DNA of 64,000 bases from Alteromonas antoniana (GCF_019249295.1 NZ_JAESDH010000008.1:124001-188000), one strand, 5' to 3'. Counted from the stretch's first letter, positions 29,489-40,006 are shown. A program made the numbers and translations. Notes: generated from the letters alone by a model not told the origin.

Positions 29489-29569
29489 ATAAAATTTGCA
29501 AAAATTGCCGTAGAGAGGCAGGAAATTGCCGCCTATAATGACGTAAACAATGGTTTTTTAAGCGATTTC

Positions 29570-30547
29570 ATGTCTAAAAATATTTTTAAAATTGATCAGG
29601 TAAACCGGATTTCCTCCCGCTCGCCGCACAGTGCATTTACGGATCTGCATAATTTGCCTGATGGAAGTCTGCTGTGTTGCTATCGTCAGGCGACCAACCA
29701 TGTGAGTAATGACGGTAGATTAGAAATTGCCTGTATTGACGCTGAAACTTGCAATGTAAAAAGTCGTAGTCACGTCGCAATAGCCGGCGTTGACCTTCGT
29801 GATCCCAAACTTAGTCAAGGCCCCGACGGACGAATCTGGCTTCTGGCTAACGCAAGATACGCAGACGCCGAAAACAGAACGTTAAAACGTCACATGATGA
29901 GCTGGTTTTCTTATGATGGAATCAGTTGGTCATCACCACACGACCTTGGACTTAATGGCTGGTGGCTGTGGCGTATTATCTGGCGCGACGATAACGCTTT
30001 CGGGTTCGCTTACAATCGCGGCCAGGATCGCATCGATTTGTATCAGGGCCATCCGGGAAAGCGTATGTTCTGTAGAAAATCACATGCGCTGGGACGGGTT
30101 TCACACAATCTGGGCTACCCTAACGAGAGTGATATGCATGTTGATAGTAATGGCAACATGTGGGCACTGGTGCGTCGGGATGCAGATTCATTCAGTGCGC
30201 AGCTGGGTTTCAGTAAGGCACCGTTTACGCGCTGGTACTGGCATGATTTGGGAAAGTATATTGGAGGGCCAGCGTGGGTACCGCTCACAAAAACAACCAT
30301 GCTGGTGGCTGGCAGAGAGTGGACGGGGAAAGCACTGGTTACCACCCTGTGGACACTTAACTTAAGTAATAAAAAGCTGGATAAGATTCTGACCTTGCCC
30401 AGTGGCGGTGACAACAGCTACCCGGGCCTGGCCATAGATGGCGATACGCTTTATGTATCCTATTACTCAGGTCACCTGGATAACGAAACCCGGGTTTACC
30501 TGGCAACGTTGCGCGGCATTACTGCTTTATCGGGAGAGTGCGAATAA
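29570..30547 (+). CDS. Sialidase-like beta-propeller (BNR) protein
   Basis: About 325 residues from the ATG at 29570. The frame is open from 29459, but that part overlaps the flagellin 4 promoter. The sequence has repeated strand-turn blocks and an Asp-box-like FSYDGISWSSP. GPDGRIWLLANARY, DSNGNMWALVRRD and IDGDTLYVSYYSG look like successive propeller blades. There is no signal peptide or membrane span, so it appears cytoplasmic. Similar folds are sialidases (GH33) and other glycan-binding propellers. Catalytic residues could not be confirmed. It lies between the flagellins and flgL, divergent from both. Confidence 0.6.
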   Translation: MSKNIFKIDQVNRISSRSPHSAFTDLHNLPDGSLLCCYRQATNHVSNDGRLEIACIDAETCNVKSRSHVAIAGVDLRDPKLSQGPDGRIWLLANARYADAENRTLKRHMMSWFSYDGISWSSPHDLGLNGWWLWRIIWRDDNAFGFAYNRGQDRIDLYQGHPGKRMFCRKSHALGRVSHNLGYPNESDMHVDSNGNMWALVRRDADSFSAQLGFSKAPFTRWYWHDLGKYIGGPAWVPLTKTTMLVAGREWTGKALVTTLWTLNLSNKKLDKILTLPSGGDNSYPGLAIDGDTLYVSYYSGHLDNETRVYLATLRGITALSGECE

Positions 30548-30569
30548 ATTTGTTATACCCATCCAAAAT

Positions 30570-30623
30570 AATGTGTGATCAGCTCAGAGAAAAAGGAATG
30601 TCTATAAGTGAGCACACATTTTT
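30570..30623 (+). terminator. Probable terminator after the propeller gene
   Basis: AATGTGTG pairs with CACACATT, with TCA/TGA inside after a mismatch, and TTTTT follows on the plus strand. The loop is long (about 27 bases), so efficiency is uncertain. Confidence 0.5.
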
Positions 30624-30636
30624 ACGGATTGTGGTA

Positions 30637-31857
30637 TTAAAGGAAGTCGAATAAGGACAATCCGGAAATACGTGGAAAGGTTGCCAGTGCAGCATTTAAT
30701 GCAGTTTCCTGCTTGGCAAATTCTGCTGACGCTTCAGCGTAGTCAACATCCTCAATAGAGGAACGTGACTCTTTCGCGGCAATTTCTAAATCCAGATTGG
30801 TTTCATAAATAGACTCTGCGACATTCAGGCGGCCACCAATAGAAGAACGCTCCAGACCAATCTTTTCCATCGCGTTATCAATACCGACAATCGCATCGCT
30901 TAAAGATTCGCGAAGATCCTGGCCGCTGGTGTCGTTACTGAGCACGCGATAGAGATCATCAATAGTTTGCGCCAGGTTCTTTTTTTCCGGTGTGTCTAAG
31001 GAAAAGTCCACCGTATCGCCAGGGACACCCGTTAACGTAAACTGCATCCCTTTCACGGTAAAAGGTTCACCTGAGCTGTAGCTGACAGTATCAACCACAG
31101 CACCGGTTCCAACATTCGTTAATTGCGCCTGATTACCGGCCTGCAGGGTTATGCGATAATCATTGTTAGCCGGGGTAACGGGATCGTAGTTATTCTTGTG
31201 AAAAGTATCAAATGTTCCCTGCTCTGCTACCCTGGACTCAGTGACCGTGGCAGTAGATGGCGGGGTAATTGAAAAATTCCGGCGCGCTAGCACATTCTCA
31301 AACACATCCTGACCGCTGCTGGTGCTTTGGATCCGTGTGCTGTCAGACAGTTGCACAAAGCTTTCACCGGAATCTCCTGAAAACGTCACCGCATTACCTG
31401 CCGCTGCCGGGTTGAGGGTAAAAGCCTGATTCTGAGACTGATAGCCGGCGAAAATATAGTTACCATCAGCATCCTGGCTGTTCATCAAATCGAACACTTC
31501 GTCACGCAGTTGCTCCATCTCCGCGCCAATAGCCCGACGGTCCGGATCTGACAAGATGCCAGATCCCGCCTGCAACGCTAGTGTGCGGGCGCGATTGGCC
31601 GCACTGGTAATGTTATCCAGCACCGCTTCCTGCTGCTCAAGCGAACCGGTAACCAGATCAATGTTGCGCTGATATTGCTTTAACTGATCCAGTTCTTCCG
31701 TCAGGCGGATGACTTTTGCCGCGCCAACCGGATCATCAGAAGGACGGTTCAGCTTCTTACCGGTTGCCAGGGATTCCTGCGTATCCGCCAACCCACGCTG
31801 ATTTTCCATGATCGCACGGATATTCTGATCATATATCTGGTTGGTTGAAATACGCAT
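30637..31857 (-). CDS. flgL: Flagellar hook-filament junction protein FlgL (HAP3)
   Basis: A 406-residue structural protein joining hook and filament after secretion through the flagellar type III apparatus. MRISTNQIYDQNIRAIMENQ at the start and the C-terminal EIAAKESRSSIEDVDYAEASAE are typical of the flagellin-like FlgL ends. It is longer than E. coli FlgL (317) because of an expanded central region. It follows flgK by five bases and ends the flgF-L operon. Confidence 0.95.
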   Translation of the reverse strand: MRISTNQIYDQNIRAIMENQRGLADTQESLATGKKLNRPSDDPVGAAKVIRLTEELDQLKQYQRNIDLVTGSLEQQEAVLDNITSAANRARTLALQAGSGILSDPDRRAIGAEMEQLRDEVFDLMNSQDADGNYIFAGYQSQNQAFTLNPAAAGNAVTFSGDSGESFVQLSDSTRIQSTSSGQDVFENVLARRNFSITPPSTATVTESRVAEQGTFDTFHKNNYDPVTPANNDYRITLQAGNQAQLTNVGTGAVVDTVSYSSGEPFTVKGMQFTLTGVPGDTVDFSLDTPEKKNLAQTIDDLYRVLSNDTSGQDLRESLSDAIVGIDNAMEKIGLERSSIGGRLNVAESIYETNLDLEIAAKESRSSIEDVDYAEASAEFAKQETALNAALATFPRISGLSLFDFL

Positions 31858-31862
31858 GTAAC

Positions 31863-33998
31863 TTACCTTGCCGCCTGTAAGATAGTGTTAAATAAATCCT
31901 GAGCCGTACTTAAAATACGCGCCGCTGCCGAATAAGATTGCTGAAAGCGGATCAAGTTCGCCGCTTCCTCATCCAGACTGACGCCGGATACCGAGTCGAA
32001 CCAGTTTTCCGATTGCACCTTCATGGTTTCGGCCGCCTGCAAAGAGATATCGGCAGAAGACGCTTCTTCTCCAATTCTTCCTACTAGTGACGCGTAAGCA
32101 TCATGCATGGTGCGCGGTTTATTGGTAGCTTCGGAGCTTAATTGTACCAGCCCTTCGTTTTGAAGCGATGCCATTGACAACGCATTGGCATTGTCACCGA
32201 ATCCATCTGTGTTATAGGTCAGTGAAAAGGAATCTCCGGCTACCGGCACCCCATCAAGACTAATATCGTAGCCGGGATAATCATTCAGCGCAGAGAACGA
32301 TGCAGGCCACGCCGGGCCTGCGCCACTGGCTTCGGCCTGCGCTAATAAATTGGTGTAATCGGTCACCCCTGTCACATTGGTGATTACATTAGCCGGACTT
32401 TCTCCATCAAGCACCTGAAAGCTGGTCGGCGAGGTAAATACAATTTCAGCAGGCGCTCCGACTGTGGCACTTGGCGAGCCTGCCACACCGTGAATGCCAC
32501 CGGCGCCGTTAAAAGCGGATGCATCTGCCCCCAGTGTGCCGTCTACCTCGGTGTTGGTGACCGTTACCTGTAACACCTTAGCGTCGCCCAGGTTATTTGC
32601 GCCCGGCTGCACCCGAACCGGTGATGCAAATGCCAAATCTTCAGGTCGACTGGTTGCTATGGTAATCTCTGAAGCCGCCCGCTTGGTTGGCTGAAGCAGA
32701 AACTCATCGCCCGCGGAGTAACCTGAGGCCGCTGTAAAATCTATCTCTATCCCCCCGGGTAACTCCGTGAAGCCTGCTGTGATGGCAATGCCTGGGTAAG
32801 TAACCGCAGCGCCTGAGGCATCCAGTTTGGGTGTACCGTCACTGTTAAGCAGTTCTACATTCACAGATGTCGGCACTCCCCCGCTCACGGTAGCCACGGT
32901 AATCTTATAATCCGCATCCGTTAGCGCTTCACCTTTGCCTGCTGTCACTTGTCCCAGCACTGGCAGGTTATCGGGTGTTCCTTCGTAATTCAGTCCCTGA
33001 AACGTTGGCAGCGTAAATAAATTACTACCGAGCTGGCCATCCATATCCATACCCAGCTTGTTTTGCTGATTCATCGCATCAGCAAATGCCAGTGAAAGCT
33101 GACCAATATCACGCTGCGCCGGACCAAGAATGTCATTACGATAACGGAAAAGACCGCCGAGGCTGCCGCCCAGCTCTTCTTCCAATACGTTCAGTGTCGT
33201 ATTGGCTTTTGCGCCGGTAAAGTTGGTGGATAACTCGAGTTCTTTAAACGTCAGATCAGCATCACTGCCTAACTCAAAAATATTAAACGAGCCATCTTCC
33301 AGCACCAGCGACTCCCCTGAGGTCAGGTTTACCGTTACGGCACCACTCTGGGTGAGGCTGTCTCTGACATCAATTGACATGATGCCGGCAAGCTCGTTTA
33401 TGGCGTTGTCACGCTCGTTTAATAAGGCAGTTGGTTGATTGCCGCCCTGATTACCTTTGGCAACAAGTATCGCCTCGTTGAGCTCTCCGATATTCTTAAT
33501 CAGGCTGTTAGCGCGGTTTACCTGACTGGTAAACTCTAAATTCAGTTCTTTTTCTTTTGCCTGCATGAAGTCAGATAAGGTATCCATTCGGCGAAGCAGC
33601 GCTTTTCCTTCCCCGAGAACCTGTTCTCTTGAGGCAAGGTTTGTCGGATCGTCAGCGGCAGTTTGCAGCGACGCAAAAAATTTACTGAGGCCTTCGGACA
33701 GGGAATTCCCCTCATTTGCCAGCATGTTATCCAGCGCCAGAGTTTTCTCAGTGAAGGCTTCAAGCTCGCCAACCTGCGTAATATCCCGGCGCAACTGATT
33801 TTGCGCAAAGACACTGATTACACGCTCCGTGGTACCTACACCCACACCATAAACATTGCTGTTTTCAAGAATGGTGCGCTCTCTGACGTAGCCTTCGGTA
33901 TTCACATTGGCAATGTTATTACCGGTAGTCTGGATCAGCTTATTACTGGCATTAACGCCACTGCTAGCAATAGAGAATAAATCAACCGTTCTCATCAT
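31863..33998 (-). CDS. flgK: Flagellar hook-associated protein FlgK (HAP1)
   Basis: A 711-residue hook-filament junction protein. The N-terminal DLFSIASSGVNASNKLIQTTGNNIANVNTEGYVRE is the flagellar rod/hook signature. The C-terminal DEEAANLIRFQQSYSAAARIL is the matching helix. The central part is a large Ala/Thr/Gly-rich insert. Two adjacent ATGs exist at 33998 and 33995. The first overlaps the flgJ stop (ATGA). Confidence 0.96.
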   Translation of the reverse strand: MMRTVDLFSIASSGVNASNKLIQTTGNNIANVNTEGYVRERTILENSNVYGVGVGTTERVISVFAQNQLRRDITQVGELEAFTEKTLALDNMLANEGNSLSEGLSKFFASLQTAADDPTNLASREQVLGEGKALLRRMDTLSDFMQAKEKELNLEFTSQVNRANSLIKNIGELNEAILVAKGNQGGNQPTALLNERDNAINELAGIMSIDVRDSLTQSGAVTVNLTSGESLVLEDGSFNIFELGSDADLTFKELELSTNFTGAKANTTLNVLEEELGGSLGGLFRYRNDILGPAQRDIGQLSLAFADAMNQQNKLGMDMDGQLGSNLFTLPTFQGLNYEGTPDNLPVLGQVTAGKGEALTDADYKITVATVSGGVPTSVNVELLNSDGTPKLDASGAAVTYPGIAITAGFTELPGGIEIDFTAASGYSAGDEFLLQPTKRAASEITIATSRPEDLAFASPVRVQPGANNLGDAKVLQVTVTNTEVDGTLGADASAFNGAGGIHGVAGSPSATVGAPAEIVFTSPTSFQVLDGESPANVITNVTGVTDYTNLLAQAEASGAGPAWPASFSALNDYPGYDISLDGVPVAGDSFSLTYNTDGFGDNANALSMASLQNEGLVQLSSEATNKPRTMHDAYASLVGRIGEEASSADISLQAAETMKVQSENWFDSVSGVSLDEEAANLIRFQQSYSAAARILSTAQDLFNTILQAAR

Positions 33999-34945
33999 GG
34001 CATCATTCCCTGCATGCGATCACTATGATACACCGACATAATTTTTTCTGCGTACGCCGGATCGGTTGCATAGCCTGCCTGCTGTAAAGACTCAGCGTAC
34101 CGTGCCGCATCTTCGCCACTGGCGACCGCGTTCTGGTAACGGGGTTGTGAAGACAAAAACTTCACGTAATCATCCAGCGCTTCTCCAATTGAATCATACG
34201 CCCGGAATGCTGCTTTTTGTCTGGAAGGCACGCCAGCATCAAACTCAATAGTATCGACAACCGCCTGCTTACCCTGCCAGTGATGATTGGCTTTAATACC
34301 AAACAGGTTATTTGTCGCCTTGCCACTGCCGTCATGGATTACATACTGACCCCAACCGGTTTCGACTGCTGCCTGAGAAATAATCGCTTTAGGATCGACG
34401 CCGAGTGTTGCTGCTGCCTTTTCGGCATGAGGACGCAGCGTTTCGATAAACTGTTCAGGCGAGTCAAACATAGCGGCTTTATACGCACTGGATGAGCCTT
34501 TGCTGCTCGATTCCATGACATTGTTAGTCGCCTGTGTTACTGCGTGCTCACGGGCACGGTTCAGTGACGCCAGGTTGCCGTCGCTTCGGATCACACTTCC
34601 GGGCACGTAGTTTTCGTCCTTCTGACCCAGCTGTTTAATTATGAGATCTGCCAGCCCTAAACCACCACCCGACGACAAGTCCGTCGCCAGCTGCTGATCA
34701 TGCATGTCGCGGTAGAATTTTACCTGCTGTGAATTGAAGGGACTGTCTTCATCTGCCAGCGCATCCTGCGCTTTACGCATAGACTTCAGCATCATCTGAA
34801 CAAAAATCGCTTCAAACTGATGTGCGGCCTCTTCAAGCACTTTTTCATCGCCGGAGGCAATGGCCTCACGCATAGAGTTGATACTGCCGAGGTCGTGAAC
34901 GTTCCTCGCCATTTCCATTTGTGATTTTGTGCTTAATGCGTCCAT
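33995..34945 (-). CDS. flgJ: FlgJ, rod scaffold and peptidoglycan hydrolase
   Basis: 316 residues with two domains. The N-terminal rod-binding part contains QFEAIFVQMMLKSMRKAQDAL. The C-terminal glucosaminidase-type domain (about 165-310) contains ISQAAVETGWGQ with the catalytic Glu. It cuts the peptidoglycan so that the rod can pass in the periplasm. The start overlaps flgI (TGATG). Confidence 0.95.
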   Translation of the reverse strand: MDALSTKSQMEMARNVHDLGSINSMREAIASGDEKVLEEAAHQFEAIFVQMMLKSMRKAQDALADEDSPFNSQQVKFYRDMHDQQLATDLSSGGGLGLADLIIKQLGQKDENYVPGSVIRSDGNLASLNRAREHAVTQATNNVMESSSKGSSSAYKAAMFDSPEQFIETLRPHAEKAAATLGVDPKAIISQAAVETGWGQYVIHDGSGKATNNLFGIKANHHWQGKQAVVDTIEFDAGVPSRQKAAFRAYDSIGEALDDYVKFLSSQPRYQNAVASGEDAARYAESLQQAGYATDPAYAEKIMSVYHSDRMQGMMP

Positions 34946-36057
34946 CAGATAATCACCAGCTCGCCGCGCAACGCGCCAGCCTGACGCAATGCTTCTAATA
35001 TTGCCATCAGATCACCGGGGGCTGCGCCCACTTCGTTAACAGCGCGCACTAACTGATCCAGTGTCACGCCCGGCTCAAACTTGAACATTCTGCTGTCAGC
35101 CAAATCAACATCGATAATAGACTGCGTAGTGACCACAGTATCGCCATCAGCTAACGCATTGGGCTGTGATACCTGCTGATTTTCAGAAATCGTCACCGTC
35201 AGACCACCATGAGTAATCGCGGCAGGAAGCAATCGCACGTCCTGGCCGATGACAATCGTGCCGGTCCGGCTGTTAATAACAACCCGTGCTGGTGCATCGG
35301 CAGGTTCAAACTGAAAGTTCTCCAGCGTTGCCAGAAAACCGACCCGCTGACCGACATCGCGCGGTGCAGTCACTCTGACTGAGGCCGCATCTAACGGTGT
35401 GGCAATGGAGTAGCCCTGGTCTGGCTGCGCGCCAAGCTTTTCGTTGATGGTGTCAGCCAGGCGTTTGGCTGTGGAAAAATCAGGATAGTGAAGATTCAAC
35501 GTCAGCGAATCGCCGTTCGCGAAGCCGCTCGGTACCGTTTGTTCCACCAGCGCGCCGTTGGGAATTCGCCCGACTGTGGGGGTATTTACCACAATTCGTG
35601 ATCCGTCATTTCCCTCAGCACCAAACCCACTAACAATCAACGAGCCTTGCGCGACGGCATACACTTTCCCGTCAACCCCCTTTAAAAAGGTCTGCAACAA
35701 TGTGCCGCCTTGCAGGCTGCTTGCTTCACCTACCGATGAGACAGTCACATCGATAGTTTGGCCTGGCTTGGCAAAAGGCGGTAATTCTGCGTGAACCGCG
35801 ACTGCGGCCACGTTTTTAATCTTGGGTTTGACGTTAGAATCCAGGCTGATACCGAAATTGCTCAGCATCGTTCTGAAGCTCTGTTCGGTGAACGGGCTTT
35901 GTTCACCCGTACCCGGCAAGCCTACAACCAGCCCATAACCCACCAGCTGGTTTGCTCGCACGCCCTGAATACTGGCGACATCTTTGATGCGCTGGGCATT
36001 CACCAGTGGTGAGCAGACCACAGCCAGTAACAACATTCCAAGGGATAACAGTTTCAT
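34945..36057 (-). CDS. flgI: Flagellar P-ring protein FlgI
   Basis: About 370 residues from the ATG at 36057, chosen over one 24 bases upstream. It has AGAGG at the right distance and begins a standard signal peptide ([21 protein letters not shown]). The mature sequence [20 protein letters not shown] is highly conserved in FlgI. It forms the periplasmic P ring around the rod. Confidence 0.96.
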   Translation of the reverse strand: MKLLSLGMLLLAVVCSPLVNAQRIKDVASIQGVRANQLVGYGLVVGLPGTGEQSPFTEQSFRTMLSNFGISLDSNVKPKIKNVAAVAVHAELPPFAKPGQTIDVTVSSVGEASSLQGGTLLQTFLKGVDGKVYAVAQGSLIVSGFGAEGNDGSRIVVNTPTVGRIPNGALVEQTVPSGFANGDSLTLNLHYPDFSTAKRLADTINEKLGAQPDQGYSIATPLDAASVRVTAPRDVGQRVGFLATLENFQFEPADAPARVVINSRTGTIVIGQDVRLLPAAITHGGLTVTISENQQVSQPNALADGDTVVTTQSIIDVDLADSRMFKFEPGVTLDQLVRAVNEVGAAPGDLMAILEALRQAGALRGELVII

Positions 36058-36065
36058 AGGCACCT

Positions 36066-36758
36066 CTACAGCGGCCACCATTCAGATGAAAAGAATTTTG
36101 CCAGCCAGCCTTTTTCCTGCGAACGGGCAAACGAGCCTGTACCGCTGTACTGAATGCGTGCGTTAGCAATGCGGGTAGAAAGTATTTCGTTATCAGGCGA
36201 GACATCGGCAGAGCGGATAATGCCTGTCAGTCGGATGTATTCGTCACCGTGATTTAAGGTCAGCCATTTTTCGCCACGGATAACCAGATTCTGGTTCGGA
36301 AGCACATCGACAACCGTCACAGAAATACTTCCGTTTAAGCTGTTGCTCTGGCTGGCCTGGGCATCACCGGTAAAATCGTTGGAGGCGTTAACACCCAGCT
36401 GGATAGACTCACCGCCCAGATTAATGGCATTTCCACCCAATCCGGTAATAGGCTGAAGATCGACGCCGGTATCACGTGAGGTTTGCGTTCCTGCTGACTT
36501 GGAGGCATTGGTATTTTCGCTCAACGTCACTGTAATGATGTCTCCGACCCTGCGCGCCGTTACGTCCGAATACAGGCTGTTTGCCATATAGGGCCGAAAC
36601 AACGCACCATCTTCCACAATCTGATCGCGCGGATAGTCCGGTACGACCGGTGCAAAAGTAGGGTCGTTCGCCTGCACCGGCGGCTGACTGGTGCTGGCGC
36701 AGGCCGTCAAAAAAGCACTGATAAAAACGAAAATAACCGTACGCATGATGTTACCCAT
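36066..36758 (-). CDS. flgH: Flagellar L-ring lipoprotein FlgH
   Basis: A 230-residue outer-membrane L-ring subunit. The signal peptide ends in the lipobox FLTACAS, so Cys is lipidated. [29 protein letters not shown] is the FlgH core signature. The ATG overlaps the flgG stop (TAATG). An alternative ATG four codons downstream would still leave an intact signal peptide. Confidence 0.95.
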   Translation of the reverse strand: MGNIMRTVIFVFISAFLTACASTSQPPVQANDPTFAPVVPDYPRDQIVEDGALFRPYMANSLYSDVTARRVGDIITVTLSENTNASKSAGTQTSRDTGVDLQPITGLGGNAINLGGESIQLGVNASNDFTGDAQASQSNSLNGSISVTVVDVLPNQNLVIRGEKWLTLNHGDEYIRLTGIIRSADVSPDNEILSTRIANARIQYSGTGSFARSQEKGWLAKFFSSEWWPL

Positions 36759-37546
36759 TAAAGCTGCTGAATCACCTGACCAAGCATCTGGTCCACCGAT
36801 GAAATCACCTTGGAGTTCATCTCATATAAGCGCTGGCTTTCAATCAGATTCACCAGCTCTTCGGTAACGTTAACGTTTGAGGTTTCCAGGGTACCCTGCG
36901 CGATGGTGCCTAAGCCCTGAAGGCCCGGAATACCCTGAATTGGCGCGCCACTGACAGCGGTTTCGACAAACAGATTCTGCCCTGTTGGCTGCAAGCCTGT
37001 CGGGTTGATAAAGTCGGAAATGTTAATCTGACCCAGTACCTGAGGTTCAGCCTGTCCACGCACGGTGGCAGACACTTCGCCATCCTGTGAGATAGTAATT
37101 TGCTGGGCATCCTCAGGGATCGCGATTTCCGGCTGCAGTAAGAAGCCGGCTCCCGGTGTCACTATCTGGCCCTGATCATTCAGCGTAAACTGACCATTGC
37201 GGGTATAGGCGATAGTGCCGTCCGGCTGCAGTATTTCAAAGTAACCACGGCCCTGAATAGACATATCCAGCGCATTTTCAGTGGTTAACATGTTGCCCTG
37301 AGTATGGGCTTTTTGCGTTGCTACAACTTTAGAGCCCGACCCCAGCATCAGTCCCGATGGTAACTCGGTGTCTGCAGACGAACGGCCACCTGGCTGATTA
37401 ATATTCTGGTACAGCAAATCTTCAAACACCGCGCGGTCTTTTTTGAAGCCCACGGTTGAGGCGTTAGCCAGGTTGTTCGATACCACAGACACATCGGTTT
37501 GTGCCGCGTCCAGACCGGTTTTACTTATCCACAATGCAGGATGCAT
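36758..37546 (-). CDS. flgG: Flagellar distal rod protein FlgG
   Basis: A 262-residue distal rod protein. ALWISKTGLDAAQTDVSVVSNNLANASTVGFK is the rod N-terminal helix, and LVNLIESQRLYEMNSKVISSVDQML the C-terminal one. The length equals that of E. coli FlgG (260), fitting its sharply conserved size. It lies 43 bases after flgF. Confidence 0.96.
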   Translation of the reverse strand: MHPALWISKTGLDAAQTDVSVVSNNLANASTVGFKKDRAVFEDLLYQNINQPGGRSSADTELPSGLMLGSGSKVVATQKAHTQGNMLTTENALDMSIQGRGYFEILQPDGTIAYTRNGQFTLNDQGQIVTPGAGFLLQPEIAIPEDAQQITISQDGEVSATVRGQAEPQVLGQINISDFINPTGLQPTGQNLFVETAVSGAPIQGIPGLQGLGTIAQGTLETSNVNVTEELVNLIESQRLYEMNSKVISSVDQMLGQVIQQL

Positions 37547-37589
37547 AGTTACCTCCTAAGGTCGCTTCTCGCGCCTTATGTATTACTCA

Positions 37590-38333
37590 TTAAATTATGC
37601 GAAGCAGCATATTGCCGCGGGTATCAAGCTCTTGTGCCTGTTTCATCATCTTCACCTGCATTTCGTAATGACGTTGCAGGCTTATCATATTGACCATTTC
37701 ATCGACGGCATTCACGTTAGAACCTTCCAGCATGCCTGAGCCAATCTGCACGGTCACATCCTGCTGGGCCTGAGTGCCGTCTTTCATTCTGAAGAGACCA
37801 TCATTGCCACGTTCCATGTCACGGTAATCCGGTTTGACCAACCCAAGGCGCCCGACTTCTTCTGAGACATTCTCCGGGGCGCCTACCGGGCGAACCGATA
37901 TCGTGCCGTCACTGGCAAAACTGAGATTATCCAATGGAACCGGTAAAAAGATGGGCCCGTTATCGCCCATCACCATATTTCCATGCATATCCGTCAACAT
38001 TCCGTCAGGGCCCAGCTGAAAACTCCCGTCACGGGAATACGCTTCCTGACCATTGGCGTCCTGAACAGTAAACCAACCATCGCCCTGTATCGCGACATCC
38101 AGTTCACGACCTGTCTGGATCATCGGACCGGATTCATAGTTATTTGTCGGGCTCTCGGTCATAGAGAACACGCGGCTAGGCAAGCCTTCACCATATACCG
38201 GCATTGCCCGGGCCTGCTCCAGTTGTGCTTTGAACCCGGTAGTCTGCGCATTTGCCAGATTATTCGCCCGCAACCCGGTGCCTAATAAATCTTGTTTAGC
38301 GCCGCTTGCAGCAATGTAGAGAAAATTATCCAT
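37590..38333 (-). CDS. flgF: Flagellar proximal rod protein FlgF
   Basis: 247 residues with the rod/hook N-terminal motif (YIAASGAKQDLLGTGLRANNLANAQTTGFK) and the C-terminal VDEMVNMISLQRHYEMQVKMM. It is the first gene of the flgFGHIJKL unit and is preceded by a near-perfect sigma54 promoter. Confidence 0.95.
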   Translation of the reverse strand: MDNFLYIAASGAKQDLLGTGLRANNLANAQTTGFKAQLEQARAMPVYGEGLPSRVFSMTESPTNNYESGPMIQTGRELDVAIQGDGWFTVQDANGQEAYSRDGSFQLGPDGMLTDMHGNMVMGDNGPIFLPVPLDNLSFASDGTISVRPVGAPENVSEEVGRLGLVKPDYRDMERGNDGLFRMKDGTQAQQDVTVQIGSGMLEGSNVNAVDEMVNMISLQRHYEMQVKMMKQAQELDTRGNMLLRII

Positions 38334-38374
38334 GACTGACTTTTGACGGTTATGTGAATGATTACTATAAGTAC

Positions 38375-38391
38375 TGCAAAGGCAGTGCCAA
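38375..38391 (-). promoter_or_regulatory. sigma54 promoter of flgF operon
   Basis: The minus strand reads TTGGCACTGCCTTTGCA: GG-N10-GC with full TTGGCAC and TTGCA elements. It starts the flgF-L transcript about 30-40 bases upstream of the ATG. Confidence 0.9.
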
Positions 38392-38574
38392 GGTTAAAAT
38401 GGCTCACATAGTCAGGGGAAGGTGGCTGCCAGAACTTGCAGCAGGCGCATGAAATTAAAGCGTTTTTATCGTAAACACAGTAAGAGAAGAAAATCGATAT
38501 AACAACAAAATATCACTGTTGCAGACGCCCGAAGGCGGCAAGGCGGCAATGTTTGTCACCCCAGAAATGCGGCA

Positions 38575-38601
38575 ATAAAAAGGACCGCAACGGCGGTCCT
38601 T
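38575..38601 (-). terminator. Intrinsic terminator after flgE
   Basis: AAGGACCGC pairs with GCGGTCCTT around a four-base loop, followed by TTTTTA on the minus strand. It separates flgBCDE from flgF-L. Confidence 0.9.
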
Positions 38602-38620
38602 ACATTCTCAGGATAACCGA

Positions 38621-40006
38621 TTATCGAATATTCAGGATTGTCTGGTTAAGCTGGTTATTCACTTCCAATGCACGTGAGTTCGCCTGGAAGTTACGCTGTG
38701 CGATGATCATATCGATAAGCTCGGTGGTCAGGTTAACGTTCGCCTGCTCCAGTGCTGATGAATTGATTTCACCAAACGTACCGGTCGTCGCTTCACCCGC
38801 TAGCGCTTCGCCGGAAAGAATACTTTCTTTCCACTGCGTACTGCTTTCCTGAGTCAGGCCCTGCTCGTTAGAGAAGCGAACCAGCGCCACCCGAACGATG
38901 GGCTCTGATGTACCGTTAGAGAACGTCGCTCGTACCAGACCATCCGGCCCGATATCGATGCCTGTCAGACGTCCTACCGGTAAACCATCCTGCTCTAATG
39001 AAGTCACTTCAAAGGCAGAGGCAAACTGTGTAGGTTCGTTTGGTGTGGCGCTGGCCGGGTCAAGGTTAAAGTCTATGCTAATCTGCTGCGAAGGATCTGA
39101 ACCATTCGCCAGAATAGAGGCACCTAACGCTTCTGTAGAAATTTTAAAGTCAGGCGTAGAGATACCATCAGCCGATTCAATTCCAATGAAGTCACCGCCC
39201 TGGCTAAACTGCAGTTTTGCTGCGGTAACGCTATTACCGGTACTTGTGCCCATGGTATGGACTGCAGTAGTAGGGTCAGAATTCGAACCGTCAGAGTTGG
39301 TCATATCCACTAGCTGGTCGTCAACAGCGGTGGCAACGTACCATTCATTATCTACCGTTGCTGCATTATCTTTTATAAAGTAATACGTCATAACGTGGCT
39401 GTCGCCCAGTGAATCGTAAACGGTGACTGATGTTGCCGCGTTATAGGTAAGCGGATCTTCCGGATCAAACGCTGCAGGATCCAGGCCCGTGTCACCCGCA
39501 GGCAAGTTCATACGAATATCAACTTCAGAGGTCTGCTGAGGAGAGCCCGACGAGTCAGGAATACGCACCGGCACAGTCGTACTTAACGCAACTGACGCAC
39601 TGGTACCGTCGGTGTTAACCGGGAAGCCCAACAAGTTGTCGCCGTTACTATTGACTACGAAGTTGTCACTATCCAGTTTAAACTGACCTGCACGGGTAAA
39701 AGAGAAGTCACGTGACGTGATTTCAGGTACCGTCGCGAAAAAGCCATTACCGGTAATCGCCAAATCCAGTGCCGTATTGGTAAACTGCAGGCTACCCTGG
39801 GTAAACTGCTGAGCGACTTCCTGGGTTAAGACACCGTCTCCTACCTTGGTTTTACCGCCAGCCAGAAGCGAAGCGGCATAAACGTCGCCAAACTCTGCAC
39901 GGGATTCTTTAAAGCCTACCGTATTGACGTTGGCGATGTTGTTCGCCGTGGTATCCAAATCTTTTTGTGCGGCAGATACGCCACTCAGTGCAATATTAAA
40001 AGACAT
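38621..40006 (-). CDS. flgE: Flagellar hook protein FlgE
   Basis: A 461-residue hook subunit. The N-terminal SFNIALSGVSAAQKDLDTTANNIANVNTVGFKESR and the C-terminal LTTELIDMIIAQRNFQANSRALEVNNQL are the conserved D0 helices. The middle is larger than in E. coli FlgE (402). It is followed by a strong terminator. Confidence 0.96.
   Translation of the reverse strand: MSFNIALSGVSAAQKDLDTTANNIANVNTVGFKESRAEFGDVYAASLLAGGKTKVGDGVLTQEVAQQFTQGSLQFTNTALDLAITGNGFFATVPEITSRDFSFTRAGQFKLDSDNFVVNSNGDNLLGFPVNTDGTSASVALSTTVPVRIPDSSGSPQQTSEVDIRMNLPAGDTGLDPAAFDPEDPLTYNAATSVTVYDSLGDSHVMTYYFIKDNAATVDNEWYVATAVDDQLVDMTNSDGSNSDPTTAVHTMGTSTGNSVTAAKLQFSQGGDFIGIESADGISTPDFKISTEALGASILANGSDPSQQISIDFNLDPASATPNEPTQFASAFEVTSLEQDGLPVGRLTGIDIGPDGLVRATFSNGTSEPIVRVALVRFSNEQGLTQESSTQWKESILSGEALAGEATTGTFGEINSSALEQANVNLTTELIDMIIAQRNFQANSRALEVNNQLNQTILNIR

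Noticed and set aside
29459..29569. Upstream start for the propeller gene
   Set aside because: These 37 codons overlap the flagellin 4 sigma28 promoter, lack a ribosome-binding site and do not resemble a propeller or signal peptide.
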